Positions 25,872 to 34,505 of a DNA stretch of 64,000 bases are shown in pieces; position 1 is the first letter of the stretch, and the number at the start of each line of letters is the position of its first letter. This stretch comes from Henriciella sp. GTDB lineage: Bacteria > Pseudomonadota > Alphaproteobacteria > Caulobacterales > Hyphomonadaceae. The stretch lies in contig NVWP01000031.1 in NCBI GenBank assembly GCA_002733705.1, positions 1-64,000 of the forward strand. The letters are read 5' to 3'. Position numbers and translations under genes: made by a program. A model generated the notes under the pieces. It was not told where the DNA came from and did no database searches. It worked only from the letters and a program-made list of their open reading frames with translations.

Positions 25872-28736
25872 ATGAATAAGGCGACCACATTGCGTCTTGC
25901 GTTTACGACAAGTGTGCTGGCACTTGCCGTGGCAGCGTGTTCCGACACCGATATTTCTTCACCGGGCGCACCCGTTCCGCCGCCTCCGCCGCCGCCAACC
26001 GCTCCGCCGCCGCCTCCGCCCCCAGCCGCGTCGACGATCCAGCTCGTCCCGACCGCCGGTTGTCCGGCAAGCACCACGCAGATCACACTGGAAGCGATCG
26101 CGTCTGAAGGCTTCTCGAGCGTAGATGTCTGCGCCATCGGCGACGCCGCCGGCACAGAGACCACGATTACATCTGACGTTACCATCCCTGCGGGTGTGAC
26201 TGTCGCCATTCGCGGCGCGGTCTTCATCGGTGAAGATGGTGGCACCCCTGCAACGCTGACCCTGAATGAGGGCGCACGCCTCTTCGGTGCCGCTGCGACG
26301 GGTACGGGCGATGGCTCGGACGACTATGTCGTCATCACGCGTGGCTCCGACATCGTCGTTAATGGCACCGAGACGGCGCCGGTCCGTATGACCGCCCGCG
26401 CGGCCCTCAATGACGAGGAAGTTGGCTCCAGCCTGATCGAGGAAGGCACCAACGCCCAGTGGGGCGGCCTGATCATCAACGGTTTCGCTCCGATCAACGC
26501 CTGTATTGAAGCAACGGCCGCCGGCGGCTCTGCTGACTGTGAAAAGTCTGGCGAGGGCAGCTCCGGTCTCTTCGGCGGCGCTGACGCAGCCGACGACTCC
26601 GGGTCCATCGATTACCTGACCGTTGAATATGCCGGCGCACGCCTCACCAATGAAGACGAGCTGAACGGCATCGCCTTCCAGGGTGTCGGCAGCGGGACCA
26701 GCGTTTCCCACGTTCAGGTCCATAACAATCTCGATGACGGCATCGAATGGTTCGGCGGTACGGTTAGCGCTCGCTATGTGGTCATCACCGGCGCGGGCGA
26801 CGACTCGCTCGACTGGACTGATGGCTGGCAGGGCAACCTGCAATACGCCGTCGTCTATTCCGACGTTCCGTCCTCTGGCGACCCGCGCGGCATCGAAGCC
26901 GACAACCGCGATGGCGACAATGACAAGACGCCGTTCTCCGCGCCGAATGTTGCAAACTTCACCCTTATCGGATCGCAAGGCAATCAGGGAGGTATCGTGC
27001 TTCGCCGCGGCACCCGTGGCACGGTCGTCAACGGCATCGTTTCCGGCGGTTACACGCCGGGTCTCGATATCGACAGCGACCAGACCTACACCAACCTCGC
27101 CGACGGCACGCTGAAAGTGGCATCGCTCTTCATCGACGCAGCAAAGACGCTGGCCGACGATGCGGACGACACAGCCAACAACCTTTCCACCTATGCGGCC
27201 AACAACAATATCGTTGGCGGTGAGAACTCGCTACGCGAGCGTTTCTTCCCGGGCACGCAGGAGCTGGCTGTGCCTGTCTCCAACGACCTGGATGCAAACC
27301 CGTTCTTCGACGACGTCTCCTATATCGGCGCATTCTCGGGCACCGAAACGCGGGCCAGCAACTGGGCGAGCTTCGCGCAGACCGGTACGCTCTTCGCTCC
27401 GATTGGCTGCCCGACCGGTACGACGGAGAATGGCACGCTGGACGGCAAGCGTCTCTGCCAGATCCCGGGCGGTAACCTCACCTCGAACCTCACCCTGTCG
27501 AACGGCGATGAGCTTATTTATGAGCTGAACGGCGTCGTCGGTGTCGGTGTCGACCTCGGTCCTGATCCGGCCGCGCCTGTGCCGGGCGGTATCTCCGCGA
27601 CCCTTACCATCGAGCCGGGCGTCACTGTCGTCGGTGCGGATGAGGACGCCTATCTCATCGTTCGCCGCGGCTCGCGCCTTGTAACCAACGGCACGGCGAC
27701 GGCGCCGGTCGTCTTCACGGCAAAGAGCGCTATTTCGGACCCAAGCTCGATCACCAACGCCACCAAGGGTATCTGGGGCGGTCTCGTGATCAATGGCCGC
27801 GCGCCGATCAATGCCTGTATCGAGGCGAGCGCAACGGGCGGCACCGTTGATTGTGAAAAGTCTGGCGAAGGTGCGTCCGGCCTCTTCGGCGGCGCAACCG
27901 CTGACGATGACAGCGGCCGCCTGCGCTACACCCGCGTCCAGTATGCCGGTGTGCGCCTGACCAATGATGACGAGCTGAACGGCATCGCCTTCCAGGGTGT
28001 CGGCAGCGGCACCGAGGTCAGCTATGTCCAGGTTGCGAACAACCTCGACGACGGCATCGAATGGTTCGGTGGCACGGTTTCGGCCGACCACGTCGTGATC
28101 ACCGGTGTCGGCGACGACTCGATTGACTGGACCGATGGCTGGACCGGCTCGCTGCAATACGCAATCGTCTATCCGGGCGTCTCGCCGAACATGTCAGGCG
28201 ATCCGCGCGGCATCGAAGCCGACAACCGCGACGGCGACAATGACAAGACGCCATTCTCGGCGCCGAACCTCTCCAACTTCACCCTGATCAATTCGGGTGA
28301 CAGCGCGACCCAGCAGGGCATCCTGCTTCGCCGCGGCACGAGAGGCCTCATTGCCAATGGTATCGTCGTTGACTGGTCCACCGGTCTCGACGTGGACAGC
28401 ACGCAGACCTTCACCAACTATAATGATGGCACCCTGCAGATTAAGTCGCTGTTCCTCGACAACACGACCAACTTCGACACGGACACCGATGGCGTGCCGT
28501 CCTTCACGGCATCTGACAACATCGTCACCGGCACCAACTCGATGGGCGGCTTCACCTTTGTTCCGAACGCGACAGGTGTCGTGCCGGGCGGTACCGAGCT
28601 TGCCGTGACGCCGTTCTCGGTCGCCGGGAACGGGGAGCTTGAAGCGACCTCGCACATCGGTGCGGTGGCTGACGGATCCGATAACTGGTTCCGCGGCTGG
28701 ACCGTCGACATCACCGGTGCAGAGACCTCCAACTAG
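25872..28736 (+). CDS. Large duplicated surface lipoprotein, ElpS-like by context
   Basis: A 954-residue lipoprotein: signal peptide, lipobox LAVAAC, then a Pro-rich linker (PPPPPPPTAPPPPPPP) as a spacer from the membrane. The rest consists of two similar halves of about 430 residues. Each has GCP near its start, NACIEA…DCEKSGEG.SGLFGG, DELNGIAFQGVGSGT, NLDDGIEWFGGTVSA, DWTDGW and GDPRGIEADNRDGDNDKTPFSAP. This looks like a parallel beta-helix. Its place before a TonB receptor and a gspC-N locus matches that recalled for the phosphate-starvation lipoprotein ElpS of Caulobacter. The identity is inferred from context and not proven. RBS AAGGGGG. Confidence 0.7.
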   Translation: MNKATTLRLAFTTSVLALAVAACSDTDISSPGAPVPPPPPPPTAPPPPPPPAASTIQLVPTAGCPASTTQITLEAIASEGFSSVDVCAIGDAAGTETTITSDVTIPAGVTVAIRGAVFIGEDGGTPATLTLNEGARLFGAAATGTGDGSDDYVVITRGSDIVVNGTETAPVRMTARAALNDEEVGSSLIEEGTNAQWGGLIINGFAPINACIEATAAGGSADCEKSGEGSSGLFGGADAADDSGSIDYLTVEYAGARLTNEDELNGIAFQGVGSGTSVSHVQVHNNLDDGIEWFGGTVSARYVVITGAGDDSLDWTDGWQGNLQYAVVYSDVPSSGDPRGIEADNRDGDNDKTPFSAPNVANFTLIGSQGNQGGIVLRRGTRGTVVNGIVSGGYTPGLDIDSDQTYTNLADGTLKVASLFIDAAKTLADDADDTANNLSTYAANNNIVGGENSLRERFFPGTQELAVPVSNDLDANPFFDDVSYIGAFSGTETRASNWASFAQTGTLFAPIGCPTGTTENGTLDGKRLCQIPGGNLTSNLTLSNGDELIYELNGVVGVGVDLGPDPAAPVPGGISATLTIEPGVTVVGADEDAYLIVRRGSRLVTNGTATAPVVFTAKSAISDPSSITNATKGIWGGLVINGRAPINACIEASATGGTVDCEKSGEGASGLFGGATADDDSGRLRYTRVQYAGVRLTNDDELNGIAFQGVGSGTEVSYVQVANNLDDGIEWFGGTVSADHVVITGVGDDSIDWTDGWTGSLQYAIVYPGVSPNMSGDPRGIEADNRDGDNDKTPFSAPNLSNFTLINSGDSATQQGILLRRGTRGLIANGIVVDWSTGLDVDSTQTFTNYNDGTLQIKSLFLDNTTNFDTDTDGVPSFTASDNIVTGTNSMGGFTFVPNATGVVPGGTELAVTPFSVAGNGELEATSHIGAVADGSDNWFRGWTVDITGAETSN
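26460..27137 (+). repeat. Internal repeat of the lipoprotein gene, copy 1
   Basis: The core of the first half, from WGGLIINGFAPINACIEA to LKVASLFID. It aligns almost without gaps to 27774-28460. Within it 26656-26696 is identical over 41 nt to 27969-28009. Confidence 0.85.
27774..28460 (+). repeat. Internal repeat of the lipoprotein gene, copy 2
   Basis: Second copy, from WGGLVINGRAPINACIEA to LQIKSLFLD. The stretch 28203-28252 differs from 26883-26932 at a single base, pointing to gene conversion or strong constraint. Confidence 0.85.
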
Positions 28737-28754
28737 GTCTGATCCAACGATCAG

Positions 28755-28788
28755 GGCAGGGCGGTCTCCTGAAAAGGGCTGCCCTGCC
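28755..28788 (+). other. Intercistronic hairpin between lipoprotein and TonB receptor
   Basis: GGCAGGGC / GCCCTGCC (8 bp, 18-nt loop) lies just after the lipoprotein stop, without a U run. It may reduce, but not stop, transcription into the receptor gene or stabilise the upstream mRNA. Confidence 0.4.
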
Positions 28789-28849
28789 TCATCACATTCT
28801 GTCGCTCATTCGAGAGGCCTGAGGGGCCTCTCCGCCCGAGGGGGAAGTC

Positions 28850-31549
28850 ATGAAAAAACCCGCAAATTACCTGCGCTATGTGTTGCTTGCCGGTGCATCC
28901 GCAGCGTGTCTCGCCTCCACATCGGTGGCGCAGGACACCACAGGCCAGGATACGACCGCAAACGAGGACTCCGGAGAAGAGCTTCGCCAGGAGAGCGTGG
29001 TCGTTCGTGGCCAGTTCATTCCCGATGAAAAACGCTCGACCTCAGAGGTCTCGAGCCTCATCGATGCCGGCGATTTCCAGGTCACCGGCGACAGCGATGC
29101 GGCTGCCGCTCTGGCCCGTGTGGCCGGTATCTCGACCGCGCAGGACCGCTTTGTCTATGTCCGCGGCCTCAATGAGCGCTATTCGAGCGCCACGCTGAAC
29201 GGCTCGCCGCTGCCGAGCCCCGAGCCGCTGCGCCGCGTTGCGCCGCTCGACCTTTTCCCAACCTCGGTGCTGGAAAGCATCCTTGTCCAGAAGACCTTTT
29301 CGCCGCAGCTGCCGGGTGAGTTTGGCGGCGGTCTTGTCGATATCCGCACCAAGGCCCTGCCGGACGAGGCTTTCTTCGAAATCTCGGCTTCGGTCTCGGG
29401 TGATACGGAAACAACTTTCCAGGACGGGCTTCTCTATGATGGCGGTGATCTGGATTTCCTCGGCATCTCCGACAGCCAGCGTGACATCCCGGACATTCCG
29501 GAAGACGGGGTCGATGCCAATTTCGCCCGCGCGCTGACGAACAATTCAAGCCTTCTCATCATCCAGGAAGGCACCGTGCCGGTTGATGTCGGCTTCAGCA
29601 TGTCGGGCGGCAACCGCTATGATCTGAACCAGGACATCTCCATGGGTCTGATCGCGGCGGCCTCCTATTCCAATGACTGGCGCACCCGCAAGGGGACGCG
29701 GGGGTTTGCCGACAGCGCCGGCGACGGCCTCAGCGAGCGGTTCAGCTATGACCTCTACTCGACCGAGAACTCGGTCGATGTGAACGGCTTCGTGTCGCTT
29801 GGCTTCGATCTCTATGACAATCACGAGATCAAGGGCACAGCCCTCATCGTCCGCTCTACCGACAAGGAAGCCCGCACCGTTCAGGGGATCGACTTCGACG
29901 ACAATTTCGAGCGCAATGACAGCATTGAGTGGTTTGAGCGCCAGCTCTGGACCACGCAGCTGACGGGGTCGCACTATTTCCCGAACCTGATGGACCTCAA
30001 TATTGACTGGCGCGCCTCCTATTCCGAAGCGCTTCGCGATGCGCCTTACCAGTTCAATATCCTCTATCAGGACTCCGGCAGCGGCCTGCAGACCCTGTCC
30101 AATGCGGCCGACACCACGTTCGGCTTCAGCCGGATCGATGACGACTCGACCGATCTCGGTATCGATGCGGAGCTTCCGCTGACCTTTGGCGGCAGCGACT
30201 GTACCTTCTTCTGCGAAACCGACCTTCGCGCCGGTTATGCCTATACCGAGAATGACCGCAGCGCGACCTCACGTCTCTTCGCGATTGAGGGTCTGCCGAC
30301 CTCCAGCACGCGGATCGACTATCTGTTCAACGATCTCGCCGGACAGGGCGTGCTGGATGCAAGCTCCATTGGCGGCACAACTTTCCCGGAACGCTATCTG
30401 GCGACGCTGGAAATCGATGCCGGCTATGTTGGCCTCGATACCCAGATCACGCCCTATATCCGCGGTGCCATCGGCGCCCGTTATGAGCGCGCCATAGAGG
30501 TTGTCGATACCCGCGTGCTCGGCGCCGATCTGGCTGACAATTATGTCGAGGCCTGTATCGACCGCCAGGCTGACCAGAGCTGCGAGCCGACCGAGGATAT
30601 CCTGCCGGCCGCGACGATCACCTGGAACCCGTTCGAGGACCTGCAGGTCCGCGCTGGCTACTCCGAGACCGTCACGCGGCCCCAGTTCCGCGAACTCGCG
30701 CCGACGGAATTCCTCAACACCGAAACCGATGTGAACTTCATCGGTAACCCGTTCCTGATCAATGCCGAGATCAAGAACTATGACATTCGCGGCGAATACT
30801 ATTTCGGCCGCGACCAGTTCATCACCTTCGGTGTCTTCTACAAGGATATGGACCGTCCGATCGAGGAGATTAACCAACGTCAGGGCGACACGCCGAAGAC
30901 GACCTTCGTCAACGTGCCGAGCGCCGAGCTTTACGGTGCAGAGATCGAGTATGAGCAGGTCCTGCCGCTCTATGACAAGTTCGGCTGGGGCTTCTTCCGT
31001 GACCGCGACCTCACGGTAAAGGCCAACTACACCTGGTCCGACTCCGAGGTGTCTGCAGGCCGTAACCCCAATGCGGTCGGTCTCAGCAGCAGCGAGTTCT
31101 GTATCCAGTTCCGCGATGAATGCGTCATCACCAATGAGCAGCCGCTGGACCCCGAGCCCTTCTTCCTGCCGGGCGCCGGCCTGATCGAGGATGGCCGCCA
31201 GCTTCAGGGTCAGTCCGAGCATCTGGCGAACTTCCAGCTCATCTATGAAGACGTCGACGCCATGCGCGAGATCAGCCTTCTGGTGAACTATGCCAGTGAG
31301 CGTATCCGTTCGGGTGAGGCGCTCGCGCTGAACATCCCGGCGATCATGGAAGAGCCGCCGACCACGCTGGACTTCGTCTGGAACCAGGGCTTCATGGCCT
31401 ATGGCGGCGAGTATGAATTCTCCTTCAAGGTTGAGAACCTGCTTGGGGATGAATACGAAGCCTATCAGACGGCTGGCGGTGACCGCGTGGATGTCGATGT
31501 CTACGAGATCGGCACCTCCATCGGCTTCGGTCTGAAGCGCCGTTTCTAG
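28850..31549 (+). CDS. TonB-dependent outer membrane receptor
   Basis: An 899-residue receptor with a signal peptide to about residue 27 (STSVAQ). The plug domain (about 40-190) has VVRGQFIPDEKRSTSEVSS and FVYVRGLNERYSSATLNG, ending in LPGEFGGGLVDIRTK. A beta-barrel of roughly 700 residues ends in an aromatic-terminated strand (FGLKRRF). It would import a ligand using TonB-ExbBD energy. Substrate is unknown. The position between the large lipoprotein and the T2SS suggests uptake of a product released by a secreted or surface enzyme. RBS GAGGGGGAAG. Confidence 0.93.
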   Translation: MKKPANYLRYVLLAGASAACLASTSVAQDTTGQDTTANEDSGEELRQESVVVRGQFIPDEKRSTSEVSSLIDAGDFQVTGDSDAAAALARVAGISTAQDRFVYVRGLNERYSSATLNGSPLPSPEPLRRVAPLDLFPTSVLESILVQKTFSPQLPGEFGGGLVDIRTKALPDEAFFEISASVSGDTETTFQDGLLYDGGDLDFLGISDSQRDIPDIPEDGVDANFARALTNNSSLLIIQEGTVPVDVGFSMSGGNRYDLNQDISMGLIAAASYSNDWRTRKGTRGFADSAGDGLSERFSYDLYSTENSVDVNGFVSLGFDLYDNHEIKGTALIVRSTDKEARTVQGIDFDDNFERNDSIEWFERQLWTTQLTGSHYFPNLMDLNIDWRASYSEALRDAPYQFNILYQDSGSGLQTLSNAADTTFGFSRIDDDSTDLGIDAELPLTFGGSDCTFFCETDLRAGYAYTENDRSATSRLFAIEGLPTSSTRIDYLFNDLAGQGVLDASSIGGTTFPERYLATLEIDAGYVGLDTQITPYIRGAIGARYERAIEVVDTRVLGADLADNYVEACIDRQADQSCEPTEDILPAATITWNPFEDLQVRAGYSETVTRPQFRELAPTEFLNTETDVNFIGNPFLINAEIKNYDIRGEYYFGRDQFITFGVFYKDMDRPIEEINQRQGDTPKTTFVNVPSAELYGAEIEYEQVLPLYDKFGWGFFRDRDLTVKANYTWSDSEVSAGRNPNAVGLSSSEFCIQFRDECVITNEQPLDPEPFFLPGAGLIEDGRQLQGQSEHLANFQLIYEDVDAMREISLLVNYASERIRSGEALALNIPAIMEEPPTTLDFVWNQGFMAYGGEYEFSFKVENLLGDEYEAYQTAGGDRVDVDVYEIGTSIGFGLKRRF

Positions 31550-31609
31550 GGCAGGGGGCGCGAGGGGCGTCCCGGGCTGTTCCGGCCTGCAAGTTGAGTT
31601 ATACCGGAT

Positions 31610-31634
31610 CGGGGGCAGGGTCATCCTGCCCCCG
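31610..31634 (+). other. Strong hairpin upstream of gspC
   Basis: A perfect 10-bp stem CGGGGGCAGG / CCTGCCCCCG with a 5-nt loop lies between the TonB receptor and gspC. No U tract follows; instead CCTC-TT-GAGG overlaps the gspC ribosome-binding site. It may act as partial terminator or attenuator between the two units. Confidence 0.5.
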
Positions 31635-31652
31635 GACCTCTTGAGGGATCAT

Positions 31653-32525
31653 ATGAGTTTCGAGGGACGATTTTCACTTCCCGCAGGCGCCGGACGCCTC
31701 ATCGAAGGCGTGCGTCTGGCTTTGCAGTTCGTGCTCATTGTCCTGCTGGCCGTAATCGCCGCACGAATTGGCTGGCTGATCATCGCGCCGAATGACGCGG
31801 TGTCCACGCTGACGCCTCGCCCGCTGCCAAGTCCGATCCAGCAGACGACACGGGCAGATGTGCGGGGCGATCTCAGCCTTCTCATGACAACCAACCCGTT
31901 CGAAGCCTCCGGCCGCCCGGCGGACGCCGTACCCGATGCGCCAGAAACCACGCTGAATTTGCGTCTGGTGGCAATCTTCATGTCTACAGACCCAAGCGCG
32001 GATTCCGCCAGCATCGTTACGCCGGACAATCAGACCGTGCGTGTGCAGCCGGGGGAGGAGTTCCTGCCCGGTGTAAGTCTCGTCCGCGTGCTGAGCGACC
32101 GGGTCATCATTTCGCGCGACGGGAATGAAGAGACCCTGATGCGCGGCGGACGGGAGGCGGGGCTTTCGGTAATTTCTGACGCCGGGGAGGTGGCCGACGC
32201 GCCTTCAACGGTCGAGGCGCCTGGCTCGGCCATGTTTTCGCCGGGCGTCAGCGCCCGCACGCTTCTGGCGAGCATGACGCCCTCCGCCGAAATGCGCGAC
32301 GGTGTTGTTGAGGCTTTCGTCCTCAGTCCGCGCAGCAATCCGCAGCTCATGCGCGATGCGGGGCTGGAGCCGGGCGACAGGCTGGTGCGCGTCAATAATC
32401 AGCGGGTGGCAGACTTTGATGCCGCCGCGCTTGCTGCAGAATTGGGTTCGTCTGAAACCGTCAGCGTGACAGTGTTGCGCGGCGGGCAGGTGCGGACCTT
32501 CGATATCCGTTTCGAGGAGGGATGA
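31653..32525 (+). CDS. gspC: Type II secretion protein GspC
   Basis: A 290-residue inner-membrane T2SS clamp protein. A transmembrane segment lies at about 21-43 (LALQFVLIVLLAVIAARIGWL). The periplasmic HR domain follows (LNLRLVAIFMSTDPSADSASIV…VQPGEEFLPGVSLVRVLSDRVIISRDG), and a C-terminal PDZ is present (FVLSPRSNPQLMRDAGLEPGDRLVRVNNQRVADF). It links the inner-membrane platform to the secretin. The start at 31653 has GAGGG 7 nt upstream; a TTG 12 nt further up is less likely. First gene of gspC–N. Confidence 0.9.
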   Translation: MSFEGRFSLPAGAGRLIEGVRLALQFVLIVLLAVIAARIGWLIIAPNDAVSTLTPRPLPSPIQQTTRADVRGDLSLLMTTNPFEASGRPADAVPDAPETTLNLRLVAIFMSTDPSADSASIVTPDNQTVRVQPGEEFLPGVSLVRVLSDRVIISRDGNEETLMRGGREAGLSVISDAGEVADAPSTVEAPGSAMFSPGVSARTLLASMTPSAEMRDGVVEAFVLSPRSNPQLMRDAGLEPGDRLVRVNNQRVADFDAAALAAELGSSETVSVTVLRGGQVRTFDIRFEEG

Positions 32526-32529
32526 GGCG

Positions 32530-34470
32530 ATGAGGAAACTCCTCACGACACTGGGCCTGATGGCCCTTGCCGCAACAGCGGGCACAGCCAATGCGCAGGC
32601 TGACCGCCATGTGCTGAGCCTCGATGATGTCGAGATCACGGCGCTGATCGACGATGTATCGACGATCACCGGTTATACCTTCATCCTGCATCCCGACGTT
32701 GGCCGGACCCGGGTCACGGTCCTGTCGCGCACGCCCATGACCACAAATGAAGTGTTCGAGGTTTTTCTCTCGACGCTGCGGGTCAATGGGTTCGCCGCCA
32801 TCCCGGCGGGGCGGGGTGTCTACCGGATCGTGCCGGAAGCCCTTGCTGTGGGCGAAGCCGGCGGCGCGGCGAGCGGGCCGAATGCCTTTGTTACCCAGGT
32901 CTTCACGCTGGACAGTTTCGGCGCGGTGGAAGCAGCGCAGATGCTGAAGCCGATCATCGACGCGCAGGGACAGGTTGTCGCCAATGCCCGCTCCAATTCG
33001 GTGGTGGTCGTGGATTACGCGTCCAACATGCCGCGCGTACGCGAAGTCATCCAGTCGCTCGATACCGCTGACCGCAGCGAGGTTCAGACCGTCTCCCTCT
33101 CCAGCGTACCGGCCCGTGAAATGGAAGGAATCCTCACAGACCTTCTCGGCACGCAGGACGGCAACCCGCGCCAGAATTTCGAGGTGACGGCCGCCCAGAC
33201 CAGCAATTCGGTCATCATTCGTGGCGACGCGCCAACCGTTGCGCGCGCCGTTCAGGTCGCCAGCGAACTCGATGCGGCCGAACCGACGCGCGACAATATC
33301 CGGGTGCTGGAACTCAACAATGCGAGCGCCGAAGAAATCGTGCCGGTGCTGGAAAAGATCGCCGCCACCATGGCCGATCAGCGAAGCCCCGCCGAGAATG
33401 CCGCGCCACCTGCGACCATCGCCGCCCATGTCGAATCCAACTCGCTGATCATAAGCGCGACGCCGGACACACTTCTGGCCATGGAACGTGTGGTCGACGC
33501 CCTCGACCAGCGCCGCGCGCAGGTCCTCGTAGAGGCGATCATCGTGGAAATGTCGGACGATACGGCGCGCGAGCTGGGCGTGCAATTCCTGCTCTCCGGG
33601 ACCGGCGACTCAACGACACCTTTTGCCTCGACCAATTTTTCGCGCTCGGCGCCAAACCTTCTCGCGCTCGCCGGCGCCATCATCGACCCTGACCTTGGCG
33701 GTGACGGGGACGGCGAAGGGGGAAGCAACCAGTTCACGAATGCCGCGGTCAATTCGCTCCTGGGAACGAACGGCACACTGTTCGGCGTAGGCGGCCAGGA
33801 TGGCGACACGCTGTTCGGCGCCATCATCAACGCCGTCGAACAGGACACCAATTCTCGCGTGCTTTCGAAGCCCTTCAACATGACGCTCGACAATGGCACC
33901 TCAGAGCTTCTGGTCGGCCAGGACGTGCCCCTGACCTCAGGTGAGGTTCTGGGCAGTGACAATACCAACCCGTTCCGAACGGTTCAGCGAGAGCAGGTCG
34001 GTGTGAAGCTGGAAGTGACCCCGCGTATCTCGTCGGACGACACGATCCGGCTCGACATCTATCAGGAAGTCTCCAGCGTCGATGACTTTATCGGTGGCGG
34101 CGCCTCGCCAGACATCATCCTGAATACGCGCGAGTTCCGCACCAGCCTTCTGGCCGACAATGGCGAGATCATCGTGCTGGGCGGCCTCATCGAGCAGACC
34201 GACGCCATCGTGAATTCCAAGGTGCCGTTCCTGGGCGACATCCCCGTGGCCGGAAACCTCTTCAAGTCCGAAGGCCGGTCGAATACGCGCACAAATCTGA
34301 TGATCTTCATCAAGCCGACCATTGTGCGCGACCGCGGCTCTGCCAATGCGGTGACGGCACGTAACTACAACTATATCCGCGCGCAGGAGCTCCTGCGCGG
34401 TGAACAGGCGGGTGTGAGCATCGATACTTTCCTCGATGAGGTGCTCGGACCAGTGGCAGATCCGGAATAA
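32530..34470 (+). CDS. gspD: Type II secretion secretin GspD
   Basis: A 646-residue outer-membrane secretin with a signal peptide (to about TANAQ, residue 23). The N0 domain (LDDVEITALIDDVSTITGYTF) is followed by N1-N3 repeats (PIIDAQGQVVANARSNSVVVVDYA and two further copies). The C-terminal secretin homology region has QVLVEAIIVEMSDD, DNGTSELLVGQDVPLTSG and VPFLGDIPVAGNLF. It forms the channel for folded substrates. Length is normal. It has no obvious C-terminal S-domain for a classical pilotin. It starts 4 nt after gspC. Confidence 0.95.
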   Translation: MRKLLTTLGLMALAATAGTANAQADRHVLSLDDVEITALIDDVSTITGYTFILHPDVGRTRVTVLSRTPMTTNEVFEVFLSTLRVNGFAAIPAGRGVYRIVPEALAVGEAGGAASGPNAFVTQVFTLDSFGAVEAAQMLKPIIDAQGQVVANARSNSVVVVDYASNMPRVREVIQSLDTADRSEVQTVSLSSVPAREMEGILTDLLGTQDGNPRQNFEVTAAQTSNSVIIRGDAPTVARAVQVASELDAAEPTRDNIRVLELNNASAEEIVPVLEKIAATMADQRSPAENAAPPATIAAHVESNSLIISATPDTLLAMERVVDALDQRRAQVLVEAIIVEMSDDTARELGVQFLLSGTGDSTTPFASTNFSRSAPNLLALAGAIIDPDLGGDGDGEGGSNQFTNAAVNSLLGTNGTLFGVGGQDGDTLFGAIINAVEQDTNSRVLSKPFNMTLDNGTSELLVGQDVPLTSGEVLGSDNTNPFRTVQREQVGVKLEVTPRISSDDTIRLDIYQEVSSVDDFIGGGASPDIILNTREFRTSLLADNGEIIVLGGLIEQTDAIVNSKVPFLGDIPVAGNLFKSEGRSNTRTNLMIFIKPTIVRDRGSANAVTARNYNYIRAQELLRGEQAGVSIDTFLDEVLGPVADPE

Positions 34471-34505
34471 GGCGGCAGGCGAGCTCCGCCCGCCGACTGT
34501 AGAAG

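Noticed and set aside
30269..31624. 451-aa minus-strand ORF opposite the TonB receptor
   Set aside because: Antisense shadow; no domain, and the plus frame has signal peptide, plug and barrel.
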